Assembly: GCA_050084985.1 (NCBI GenBank)
Contig: JBITNC010000002.1
Span: 34,782,001-34,846,000 of the forward strand
Length of the DNA: 64,000 nucleotides
Direction: 5' to 3'
From: Nageia nagi
Taxonomy: Eukaryota > Pinophyta
Shown: one piece after another, positions 34,577 to 45,091 of the stretch
Numbering within the stretch: the first letter of the stretch is position 1
Layout of the letters: each line of letters begins with the position of its first letter
Position numbers and translations under genes: made by a program
Notes under the pieces: generated by a model
What the model was told of the DNA's origin: nothing
What the model saw: only the letters and a program-made list of their open reading frames with translations
Database searches by the model: none

Positions 34577-35560
34577 CTAGTTAGGTGAAATTGAAGAGTC
34601 TTCTAGATCATTAACATATTTATTAGAACCAAATTCTTCTGGAATCTCATTGAACTTTACATCCTTTAAAATAAACATAGATTTGTAGGATGGAGAGTAG
34701 ATCCAATAGCCTCTATGCTGACTATTATAATCCATAAAGATACATATTTTAACTCTTTTATATAACTTCTTTCTTTTCTCAAAAATAATGTAGGAGAATG
34801 CTTCACAACCAAACAACCTAAGGTGATAAATGTTAGATTTTCTTCTTGACCATGTCTTAAAAGGAGTTTTACCCTAAACGACTTTTATGGGACACCTATT
34901 CAAGGTGTAAATAGTAGTGCTCATAGTAAACTACCTCTTGATTCCATACTTAGTATAATAGTTATTAAACTCATTGTGTTATATTCTCCTCTATTATTTG
35001 ATCTCAACATCTTGATTTTTAGGTTAGTTTGATTCTCAACAAAGGCCTTAAAATTCTTAAACTTTCAAAAGTTTGATCTTTGTGCTCAAGTATATACCCA
35101 AAGGTCATCTTACTAAAGTCATCAATGAAAGTTAAAATGTAAGATGCTTCTTCAAATGACTTAATTTGAAATGGACCCATCAAATCTGAATGCACAAGTT
35201 AAAGAGGTTGATATGCTCTTGTTGCCTTATCTTTTTCAAATTTTTATCTATGCATCTTGCTAAGAATGCACTTCTCATATAGACGAACTGAAGGAGAAAT
35301 TAAAGGCAAAACTTCCATAAGTTCTTGGTCTTTCATGACTTGAATACTCTTATGGTTAAGGTGCCCTAAATGATGGTGGAAAAGATTACATTTGGAACAC
35401 ACATTAAAAGCAAGACATATCTTTGATGGAACTTGATCCATAATGTAGAGGTTATCTTTCATAGATCCTTTAAGCAAAGTGGCAAGTCCTTTCTTAATGC
35501 ACTAGGATTGAGAGTTGAACTCAAAAGAGTACCCTTTTCTAGCAACTTGAATCATGGAGA
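34577..35560 (-). pseudogene. Copia-C integrase remnant
   Basis: GAG-pre-integrase (FHHHLGHLNHKSIQVMKDQ, 35244-35477), a traceable DDFS.MTFGYILEHKDQ-like core near 35090-35140, and the C-terminal part at 34577-34816 (SYIIFEKRKKLYKRVKICIF). The region between about 34920 and 34990 is shortened relative to Copia-A. Confidence 0.83.
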
Positions 35561-36767
35561 GAAGGTTCATCCTAAGCCTAGGAACATAGAGCACATTATC
35601 AAGAACCTTCTTTTGAATCAACACACTCCCAATTCTTTGGAATTCAAGGGTGGAGTTATCACCTATCACAACAACATCTTTTCTATATTTGTGAAAGTTC
35701 TCAAACTTTTCATTTTCAAAGCAAAGGTGATTAGTACAATTAGAGTTAACAATCTATTCAGATGAAAAAGAGCAAGACATGGAATAGAGTGCCATAGCAA
35801 AACCGACATGAACATTGTCCTTTCCATTGAAGTTCTTTATATTTCTATTACCTTTTAACTTTTTCTCTCTTTTCTTTTTGTAGGAATCAACTTCTTTGTG
35901 ACCTTGGATGCCACAATAGTTACAATTACCCATAAAACTTTTCCTTAGGATATGGATTGTTTGCTTTGCCTTTTTCATCTCTTTGCTTAAAGTGATTGTT
36001 GTTGCTATTATTCCTGCTGTAGTGGCTATTATTTCTGTTATTCTATTGCTATTGTAGCCATTGCCTCTTTTATCAAACCTTTTGGAGGAAGAAAAGATAA
36101 GATTTCTTTTAATCATTAAACTTCTTCTTGAAATGAGTTTTGGTTGTTCCAAGAGCAATGTTATTATTCTTAGGAGAAGAAATCAACACCTTATTGTTAA
36201 AGGTTTTCTCATGCCTTAATAGGTGCCTAGAAAGGTTCTCAAAGGAGAAGATTTCTTCTTCATCATCAAGCCTTATTTCCATAACTATCATAATGTTTTC
36301 AAACTTTGAAGAAAGGTTTGAAGAATTATGAAGACCATGAACTCATCATTGATCCAATTACACCCACAAGCAACAAGTTGGGTCCTTATGTCAATGATTT
36401 TATTCAAGTAGATAATCACATTTTCATCTTCCCCTTGATAAGATTAAAGCAAATTTTGGAGAACGTAAACCTTCTTCAAAAGTTTGAATCAAGGTAGATT
36501 TGCTTAATCTTATCCTATGCTTCTTTTGTTAAGGTTGAAGAGAAAATCATTAGAAGCACATCATTTGAAATTGCACGATAAATCATGGAGGTCGCTAACT
36601 CATTCTTCATGTTGTAAGCATCTAGTGCCTTCTCATCTATAGGAGGTACAAGGTTCTCATTCACTGTTTGCCAAAGCTTCTTTATCTACAATTTAACTCT
36701 CATCCTTGGCTCCTAAATCCCAAAGTTAGAACTATCAAGAATGTGTTTAGGTAAAAAGGATTCTCCT
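35560..36767 (-). pseudogene. Copia-C Gag and protease remnant
   Basis: Zinc knuckle CNYCGIQGHKEVDSYKKK at about 35886-35931 with the last Cys changed to Ser. NSNRITEIIATTAGI in front replaces the Asn-rich tract of Copia-B. The gag core is around 36109-36600. The expected start codon near 36767 reads AAG instead of ATG. Protease motifs are poorly preserved near 35580-35760. Confidence 0.82.
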
Positions 36768-36779
36768 TTTTTCTACACA

Positions 36780-39427
36780 AGAATGTGAGATAATAAGCAT
36801 GTGGTTCCATAAATAACATTAAATGTTAAGTTTTAACCAAGTAAATAATACATGTTATAATTAACACTAAAGACATGCTTGATTTGATTCATAAGTGCAA
36901 ATATTTTACAAATCAAATAATCCATGTATCCAAATACATTTCTCATCTCAAGAACCATAGATGTAGAGTGACATTATTGAGGCTTGTTTTCTTGTCTAAA
37001 ATTAGGCCTTCACTTGGATGCCCACACAAGAGGAGCCCAAGTACTATCAATCTTCAACCAGTTCATCTTGGTCAATTTTATACTCTCACAAGAAGAAGTA
37101 CCTACTATTTTCCAAGGTTATAATGTTTATTGGATCAACCAAATTACTAATCTTGATTAGGTTTCAAATTATCTCCTAAGTTATCAGAATAATCTGTAAA
37201 TGGACATGCAAACCTATGGTATCACTACAAACATGTCTGTCCACATATTGGAGTTATGTCTAGACCAACAGAGGACTTAGGGGCAATTGAGAAGTATGAA
37301 CTTCTCACCACTTGGATCGTTGGATTTAAAGGCCCTAGTATGCTTGTCCTCACCTCATGGCTCCCCAAACAAGTCATGTTACAGAATGTACATGCAAATG
37401 TGTTCATTTTAGGGGGTTGCTCATTTCAATATTTGCATTTTTGTTTGCATAAGCAAATAAATCAAAATGCAAAACATGAAGTAAAACAGCATAAGTAAAA
37501 ATATCATCTATTCAAAAAATTGAAACCTAAATGTCCAATGGGTTTTGTTTACCAACCCTTAAAGGACATCATTACATCAATCCTAATTTTACACAAGTCT
37601 ATTTTTGCATAAGGAAGTAGATTACATCATAACTTAATATTTTAAGTAATAAGCACACATTATTTGACTTAAAAAAAAATAAAAGAAGTCTTAAGCATCT
37701 AATTTAAAAACTAAGTAAAAATGTATCATTTAAAAAATAAAATACTAAGCATGCATTATTCAAAAAATTTAAGTAAGCATGCATCATGCATTATTTCATA
37801 ATAATTTTTTTAAATACAAATTTTATGCATAAAAGAAGCCATCAAATATTCCATATGACTTGGCAATTTTAAGTAAAACATCAAATATTCCATATGACTT
37901 GGAAATTTTTAAGTAAAATTATCTTCCCCCTTTTTACTTAAAAATAGTCATAAGTAAGATGTTATTCATTAGATGGCTACTAAAAAATACCAATGTCTTA
38001 ATTGCAATAATAAAAAAACTTGGAGTTTTATCAAGGCAAATAACAAAAAAATGTAATTTATTAGAGCATACAAAATTGCCCCTTGGAATGCCTAAGCAAA
38101 AGAAATTATTCTTGAAATGAATAATAGCCTAAAAGAAATTCTTTTTTGTGACTCCTTTCAAGTAAATAAGTCATCATTTAATCTTTAACTCTACCTCTAC
38201 TGCAAGTTAGAGTGATTTAATGAGACATGCTGAAAAAAAAAGCTTTCATTGTCAAATGAACTTGCTTAAGGAATAAGAAAAGACAAACTTTAAATGCTTT
38301 AGAGTGGTAAATGCAAAAAAAATCTCCATTTTACTTAAAAAAAAACTTGTAAGCATTAAAAAAATGCACAACAACCAGGTTATAATTATACGCTAGCTTA
38401 GAGAGGGTAGAGTTAAGGGCAAGTGATGAGCTCTGAGGAGGGGTTGGCAAAGGAGAAGCAAGTCCACAAGTGGAGAGCTAGCGACAGAGCCATCATTGAG
38501 GGGGAGGAGGAGGAGTGGTGAGGCTGCTAAGAGTAGAGAGGCTGTCAATTAAGTGGTAGTGTCTAAGAGGCGATCAATTAGGGAGGAGCTCTATCGACTA
38601 AGGTTTTGAACTAGATGAGCATCAAAACTAAGTATGCAGCAGAGAATAGACACACGAGGAAGGAAGTAAAGGGTAAGGAGTGGTCACAATACCCATCATT
38701 ATGTATGTTCGATCCGTGCCAAGGATGCGTAGGAGAAAACAAAAAAATTCAATGTTGAGATAAGAAGCAATGCGTAGGGAAGAAAGGAGGGAAATAGCTA
38801 GGAAAAAAATACGCAGAAGAAAAAAATTGCTAAAAGAGTTGAATAGCACAATAAGGAGAGGGTCACGTGTACTCAATGCACTGTTTATGCCTTATCTTTA
38901 ATGGTTGTGATTACAAGTGGCACATGTGGCTACATCGTGCCCTTTGCAAAACCTTTACATGTTAATTAAATCTCGCGATTAAATAAAAAAGTTAGTTTAA
39001 ATGGATGAACCTTCTCTTCATTGAAGGATTTTTTTTAATTTTTTTATACCAAATTTTTATGTTATGAATAAAAAATGGATTACAACTATAAATATTAAAT
39101 CTGAATGCTATATTTGAAATTTTGTAAGTAGATTACAAGCAAAAAAAAAATAATTCCATATTTTTATATAAGAGAGTATATAACATATTATTGCTATATC
39201 AATAAAAAAAATGTAACTATCAAAATAGTCTTGGTAAAGAAAATTCATAGCAATAATGTGTAAATATTTTTCCTTTAGAAAAAAAAGATTAACTCATAAC
39301 AAAAGAATGTTAGTAATCATAATAAAAAAAATAAAAAAAGGATTATACCTTCAAATCTTTTACCTTGTCAAAATAGTTGGAGGAAGGAGAGATGAACCTT
39401 CATAAAACAATGTTGAAGAGGAGGCTA
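36780..39427 (-). other. Copia-C leader
   Basis: Holds the conserved leader block at about 36950-37440 and AT-rich filler. A purine-rich stretch at 38400-38880 has no protein support. The primer site TGGTATCAGAGCCAAG (minus) is at 39433-39448. Confidence 0.7.
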
Positions 39428-39450
39428 GACACTTGGCTCTGATACCAATT

Positions 39451-39951
39451 TGAAGGAACTAACACTAATAAGATAATTTCTAAACAACCAAGATCACATG
39501 AAAGCTCTCAATACACATCTAACAAACTCACAAAGCAATCTCACAAAGATAACACAAGATGTAAGTGGTTCCTCCAACTAGGAGTACATTCACTAACTAG
39601 ATCTTTACTTCAATCAAAAATACAACTCTCTTACAATCTTCTTAATCTCAACTCTTACACTTCTATCCTATAGCATAACTTTACTTCATAATTGGTGTGT
39701 GATCACAAAGAGGGAGCCTTCTATTTATAGGCTAAAATCCCTCTTTGGATCACCCTTTTATCCAATGTACAAAAGCATGACATGCACATCCTTTTATCCA
39801 AGAGGCATGCTCATGACATGGAGTGTAGGATAAGTTACATTATCATATTAACTAAAATACGTAAGGTATCAAATGATACCCTTAAGTATTAGTGAACTTA
39901 CATAGAAGATTATTACAAAACCTTTACAATAATGCATTATACATTCCAATA
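39451..39951 (-). repeat. Inner 5' LTR of Copia-C (different subfamily)
   Basis: 501 bp. In the diagnostic region it reads like Copia-B (CTAGATCTTTACTTCAATC) rather than like 31246-31740 or 39980-40474. It directly abuts the intact primer site used by the internal region. Confidence 0.82.
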
Positions 39952-39979
39952 AAGCCTCCAAGGTGATCTGATAGCAATT
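39952..39979 (-). other. 28-bp primer-site remnant between two LTRs
   Basis: AGGTGATCTGATAGCAATT is a decayed copy of the sequence that normally starts just inside a 5' LTR (compare CTCTGATACCAATT), so the outer LTR once had its own internal region here. Confidence 0.65.
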
Positions 39980-40474
39980 TGAAGGAACTAACATGTACAA
40001 TATAATTCTTAAACAACCAAGATCTTTTGAAAGCTCACAAACACATCTAAATAACTCATAAAGTAATCTCACAACATAATAAAAGATGTAATTGGTTCCT
40101 CTAACTAGGAGTACATCCACTAACTAGATCTCACTTTATTCACCAATATGAACTCTTACAATCCTCCAAAACTTTTCTCCTAAACACTATCCTATAGCAT
40201 AACTTTACTCTACAAATTGGTATATGATCACAAAAGGGAGCCTTCTATTTATAGGCCAAAATACCTCTTTGGATCACTCTTTTATCCAATGTACAAAAGT
40301 ATGGCATGCACATCCTTTTACCCAAGGGGCATGCTCATGATATGGAGTGTAGGATAAGTTACATTATCATATTCACTTAAATACTTTAGGTATCAAATGA
40401 TACGTTAAGTATTAGTGAACTTACATAGAAGAATATTACATAACCTTTACAATAATGCATTATACATTCCAACA
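39980..40474 (-). repeat. Outer 5' LTR of Copia-C
   Basis: 495 bp. Pairs with 31246-31740 and borders the AAAAT duplication. Confidence 0.87.
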
Positions 40475-40660
40475 AAAATATGGAAGTATAAAGAAGGTAC
40501 ACAAATTATTTAACAAGATGCATGATGCAAATAGGTTCATTGATTGCAATAATTGGAGGATATGCAATTCATGGATACAATAAGGATGCCCTTAAACTCA
40601 TTGTTTTGATGAAGCACTTGGAACAAACTCTAACAACATACCCTATGTGTATAGTGTGAA
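40475..40660 (+). pseudogene. PPR protein pseudogene, right part
   Basis: Joins 31245 in frame if Copia-C and one AAAAT copy are removed: the left part ends ALVYIYTK and the right part begins YGSIKKVHKLFNKM, a continuous PPR helix pair. After a one-base slip near 40535 it reads IAIIGGYAIHGYNKDALKL, the standard start of the next repeat. Decay follows. Confidence 0.8.
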
Positions 40661-41399
40661 CCCTTTGCGTATATTTTTTGTTTTGAAGCTATCTTTGATG
40701 CCATTTTTAAATTTTTGATGCTATCTCCAATGCCATTTTTTATTTTTAGGATATTATATTTGATGGTAAGTGATGTTAAATTTGATGCTAAATGTAAAAA
40801 TTTAAGTTGCTAATAGCGATACTATTTTTTGACATGCCCTCTAACATCAATTATGATATATAAATAAAAATAAAAAATTGTTGGGAAAATACACTACATC
40901 TTGACGTCATTTTTTATGCTAAATGAATAAAATTTAGTAGTGATAAATATAAATAACACATAAAATAAGAGGGTTATGTTCAATCATAATCAACTACATC
41001 AAAAAAACTCTTTATCCAATACTTAATTACCATTATACTAATTACTTTTATTTATTACGCTGAGAGGCATCATAAAATGGTAACCAAGGGAGAGGATCCA
41101 AATATCCAACTATTAAACTTTAAAAAAATAATAAAAATGAAAATTGATCTACTAATAAATTTAATATTATAAAAATCAACTCTAATAAATTTAGATTTAT
41201 AATAGTATGATTATTAAAAAAAATTAAAATATTTAAATAAAAAATTAAACCTTTTAAAAAAATAATAAGAATGAACCGACATTAAAAAATTAATTCACAA
41301 TTCTTTGTTTATATTTAATTATTATTTCATATTTAATTGTTGTTATATCTATTATTTTTTTATAAATAATGTATGAGATATTTATTATTATTATTTTAT
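40661..41399. other. Repeat-rich flank
   Basis: GATGCTA-type motifs (40680-40800), a CACTAC...GTAGTG pair 51 bp apart (40892-40942) with ATA on both sides, the right copy of the flanking direct repeat (40974-41057), then AT-rich DNA. No gene. Confidence 0.5.
40974..41057 (+). repeat. Flanking direct repeat, right copy
   Basis: Counterpart of 29860-29942. Confidence 0.6.
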
Positions 41400-41620
41400 A
41401 CTAGATGAATTGATACCTCATTACAACACATCTTGAGTTCAAATTCTACCACATCTATAACCTCTAATTGTGCCAAGGGTAAATCTTTTTGATGTAGCTG
41501 ATAGTGTTGGCTCAACACACTATTAGAAAGTTACGAGCCCCCAAAACTTGAACTCAAGTCTCCACACTCAAACTGAATGCCTCCACCAACAAGCCAAACC
41601 CTATGGGCTAATATTTATTG
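41400..41620 (-). repeat. tRNA-like / possible SINE remnant
   Basis: On the minus strand, TGGCTTGTTGGTGGAGG (near 41590) resembles a Pol III A box and TTGAGTTCAAGTTTTGGGG (near 41550) a decayed B box. A second B-box-like GAGTTCAAATTCTACC lies near 41432 on plus. The DNA is less AT-rich than its surroundings. No cloverleaf can be folded by eye. Confidence 0.3.
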
Positions 41621-41650
41621 TATTTTTATTTATAATTTTATTTAATATTT

Positions 41651-42389
41651 AGTCAAAGTACTTGCACCTAGCCCAACCAAATGTATTTATAACTCATTAT
41701 AATTTTTTATTTTGACATTTTGATTAAAAGTAGAAAGATTTGAACATAAACCTTTGGATTATCAAAGATTTCAACCTTATCTTAAACTAGTAATGTAATA
41801 TCATTTAGTATAAACTATACATTTATTTTATGTTAGAAGATGAGTATCTCTTTAGTCAGAGGACTTGTACCTAATCCCAACCAAATGTATTTATAACTCA
41901 ATATAATTTTTTATTTTGATATTTTGATTAAAAGTAGAAAGATTTGAACATGAACCTTTGGATTATCAAAGATTTCAACCTTCATCTTAAACTAGTAATG
42001 TAATATCATTTATTATAAACTATACATTTTTTTGTGTTAGAAGATGAGTATCTCTTTAGTCAAAGTACTTGCACCTACCCCAACCAAAAGTATTTATAAC
42101 TCAATATAATTTTTTATTTTAATATTTTGACTAAAAGGAGAAAGATTTGAACATGAACCTTTGGATTATCAAAGATTTCAACCTTCATCTTAAACTAGTA
42201 ATGTAATATCATTTATTATAAACTATACATTCATTTTGTGTTAGAAGATGAGTATCTCTTTAGTTAAAGTACTTTCACCTAACCCCAACTAAAAGTATTT
42301 ATAACTCAATATAATTTTTTATTTTAATATTTTGACTAAAAGTAGAAAGATTTGAACATGAACCTTTGGATTATCAAAGATTTCAACCC
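41651..42389. repeat. 204-bp tandem repeat, about 3.6 copies
   Basis: Copies start at 41651, 41854, 42058 and 42262, each opening AGTCAAAGTACTTGCACCTA or a variant. The last stops after about 128 bp. Copies are nearly identical, so the array is recent or homogenised. Confidence 0.9.
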
Positions 42390-42805
42390 TTCTTCTCAAC
42401 TTTCCTAAGATGAAATTTTAATAATTTTCACTTTCTAAGTAATTATCCACCACTTAATTTCTTAAATTATTATAAGCTATTTAAGATTTAGAATGTAAAG
42501 AAAAATAAATATTTGAAATCTTTATTAAAAACACTCATAAAATTAATAATCTCGGGAATAATTAATAAAAAACTTTTCAATTTCAAACTCTAAATAGAAA
42601 ATGATAAATTACAATCAAATTTATAATATTAACTTTTATATAATTCAATTTGTAATTTTTTTTTAAATTTAATTTTTATTGAATTTCACAATCTTCGTTA
42701 CCATCAATTACATCATAAAATACAACATCAACATGTGTTGGTGAGAATCGAACTGAAACACTGTCATAATCTAACTACATTTAATTTCAACTACACAATG
42801 TTACA
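42390..42805. other. Intergenic, upstream of arogenate dehydrogenase
   Basis: AT-rich. A B-box-like sequence, GTTCGATTCTC on minus (42743-42753), stands alone. Confidence 0.4.
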
Positions 42806-42809
42806 GTAG

Positions 42810-42838
42810 CCAATGACAATGAGGTATCTATAAAAATA
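42810..42838 (+). promoter_or_regulatory. Candidate promoter of arogenate dehydrogenase gene
   Basis: CCAAT at 42810-42814 is followed by TATAAAAATA at 42829-42838. A strong donor-like site 80 bp downstream (GAG|GTAAGT, 42919) would fit a short non-coding first exon. The distance to the ATG is 2.2 kb, so this requires 5' UTR introns. Confidence 0.35.
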
Positions 42839-42864
42839 TAATTACAAAGATCAGATCAACTTTT

Positions 42865-45091
42865 AAACGATGAAGCATTAATTCCTTGGGTAGGGAGCCC
42901 CAAATATGTACAAGCGAGGTAAGTTTCCATTATTTTTCAGCAAGTTTATAGATCACTTCTTTGCTTGAATTTGTCGGATTAGGAGTAATTTGAGATGAAA
43001 TCTTGCGTTTGTGTTGTCAAATTCACACTGATGTGTGGAATTTATCGGTACATAAGCGTTATATTTGAAAGAGGATTTTTACGCCGTATAACTTGATGCT
43101 GAATTGGTCGATTTTGCGTTAGTCCTTTGTTTTTAAGCTGTATTTAACAACTTGCCGAACTGCAGTTTTTTAGATGAAATCTTATTGCAAAATACTTAAA
43201 AACATGTGGAATTTATAAGTACAGAAGTGCTATATTTGGAGAGAGGACACACCCGCCGTAAACTTTGATGCGGAAATGGTCGATTTTGCTTTTCGTCCCT
43301 TCGTTTTTTTTGCTGTATTTAACAACTTCAAGCGTTTTGTTTTGTTTTTGTGAACATATACTTTTGCATTTTTAAGCGTTATTTGCAGATTTCGAGAAGA
43401 TATTTTACTTTTTGAGATTGTTTTCAGTTTTCTTTTCTTTCGTGAACTGTTTTGTTCCGCTTCTTCTTCAACGATGCAAGATTATTTGAACGCATGTTGT
43501 TGACTATCTAAGAGCTCGCCATTTGGTAGGTCAAACTTTTCCTTTTTCGTCTTTTTCCTTTTGCTTTTTGCAAAATCTGACTTTTCGCTTAATGATGTCT
43601 TTTTTGAGAGCATTTTATGTAGTTTTTAAGTTTATTGACATTTCTGCGGGCAAAATGTGGATTTTTCTTTCTACACTTGTTGGAATTATAATCACGCATT
43701 TGGCATTTTAAATGTGAGGAAATTGACTATTGACGTTTTCATTCCCTAAGTTTTGTGTCGACGCACAAAGTAAGATATTCTGTTTAATTTTGATTCTATC
43801 TAGTATAGGAACCTAAATCTGCCAATTTGAAGTATATTTTGAAACAAACAGACTATTCCCTTCTCATTTTAGGGTTTCGAAGTAGCAGTTCCCCGGATTT
43901 GCTATTTGAAGAACGCATCGATGCTTGTTGGTAAGTCAGATTCTGCTTTATAACTTTCCGTTCCTTTCTGACGCTTCAGTTATAGAAAGATTAAATATGC
44001 ATATTGCGCTGGTAGAGTTGTTTTGTATCTCCTTTAACATTTTGGTCATTGTAGGTATGGTGAGCTTGTTGGTCTAGATAGCACCTCCCGTCTTTCAGTG
44101 AATTTTAGTTTTAAGGGGATTCCCCTACACACATAACGTTGACATTGTCGTCCCTACTGCAGTATTATCACTGGAAGCAGCTTAGGACATTACGAAGATT
44201 ATGATCTTTTGTTGAATGCTTCTTTTTCTTTTCAAATTTGACTTTCTAAAGTTTCATTGGATTCTTATATTTCTTGTCAAATTTGATTTCCTGAGCTTCC
44301 AGTAATCTCTCGATAATTCTTATTTAGGTGAATTCGTTGCCCTTGTATACAATAGAACATTCAGTATTTTTAAACAAGCAATGTCTATTTGTTATTCCTT
44401 CATTAAATGAATAAAAAGGTAAAACATCTGGAGGGTTAATGAATGCAATGTTACGGTCAATGCATGGTGTAGTGGACATTTTTGCCTGTATAAATATCTT
44501 TTTTGCCTCTCCAAGTGTTGACTTTCAGCTTTTGGAAATCAATCAATAGGTGGGACACAGCAAATATTGTAAGGGATGGATTTTTTCCTAGTGTAGAATG
44601 GTTGGCAAATCTTTCAATTTCAGAGGATAAAGGATGCCTGCAACATGAAGTAATATTAAAGGAAATGCAGAGGTCTTTCACTGATATAATTTAGGAAAAC
44701 TAGTTTTTCTAATCTACATTATATATGGAATTTTTAAAATCAACTTTTGAATATATTAAAACTTGTGACAATTGGCCCATCCCCAAAAGACAAGCCAAAA
44801 AAATACCTTACTAATATATTATTGACCATCATATTACTTTCCCATGGTTATTGGGTGGTTCTTGTAATCTAGGGCCTGTTTGATAGTGTTTTCCAGTTGA
44901 TAATAGTGCTTGCATGGAAGGAATTACTGACAATCTTGCAAAACATCTCATCCTTTGAAAGCTTGTGTACCTCTCCATGGCTGAGATTTTGCTTTTGTCA
45001 TTTTTTCCAGATTGATCTTTGGAGTTCTAGATGCCCATAGCTTCATCTACTGGCGGTAAGAACATTTCAATATAACATAAAAAGCTTGGAG
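42865..45091 (+). other. Probable 5' UTR with introns of arogenate dehydrogenase gene
   Basis: Compositionally unlike the flanking repeats. Donor-like sites: 42919 (GTAAGT) and 43931 (GTAAGT). Acceptor-like sites: a CAG ending near 43889 and TTTTTTCCAG ending near 45010. The last gives a final 5' UTR exon of about 80 bp before the ATG at 45092. Small ORFs here lack support. Exon boundaries are guesses from splice signals. Confidence 0.4.
42993..43330 (+). repeat. Diverged tandem duplication of ~170 bp upstream of gene
   Basis: 42993-43155 and 43172-43330 share, in order, AGATGAAATCTT, TGTGGAATTTAT, GCTATATTTG-like text, GGTCGATTTTGC and GCTGTATTTAACAACTT. Confidence 0.75.

Larger units (their letters stand above)
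31246..40474 (-). mobile_element. Copia-C: Ty1/copia element with three LTRs, inserted in PPR pseudogene
   Basis: The outer LTRs 31246-31740 and 39980-40474 are both 495 bp, share diagnostic sequence (TTCACCAATATGAACTCTTA) and are flanked by the 5-bp duplication AAAAT (31241-31245 and 40475-40479). A third LTR of another subfamily (39451-39951) lies inside the right one, 28 bp away. The coding is minus-strand copia in standard order, heavily decayed, and split by a solo LTR at 32863-33341. Confidence 0.88.
30173..40942. mobile_element. Candidate CACTA-type transposon carrying a PPR fragment
   Basis: The left end CACTAGTA (30173) and the right end, reading CACTACTA inward from 40942, agree at 7 of 8 bases. 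Each is bordered by ATA (30170-30172 and 40943-40945), the 3-bp duplication length of CACTA elements. Both ends hold recurrent GATGCTA/GATGCCA motifs (about 30330-30380 and 40680-40800) that could be subterminal repeats. Without Copia-C the unit would be about 1.5 kb. No transposase is visible. The terminal match is very short, so this is tentative. Confidence 0.3.

Noticed and set aside
42735-42800. tRNA gene on the minus strand
   Set aside because: Only a B-box-like element is present; no acceptor stem, anticodon arm or convincing A box at tRNA spacing.
43523-43711. 62-codon ORF upstream of arogenate dehydrogenase as an exon
   Set aside because: Phe-rich translation of a T-rich intron-like stretch; its frame is closed before any splice donor I can support.
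45086-45091. Start of arogenate dehydrogenase two codons upstream (TTG)
   Set aside because: Plant nuclear genes do not normally start at TTG, and the ATG at 45092 has a good context.
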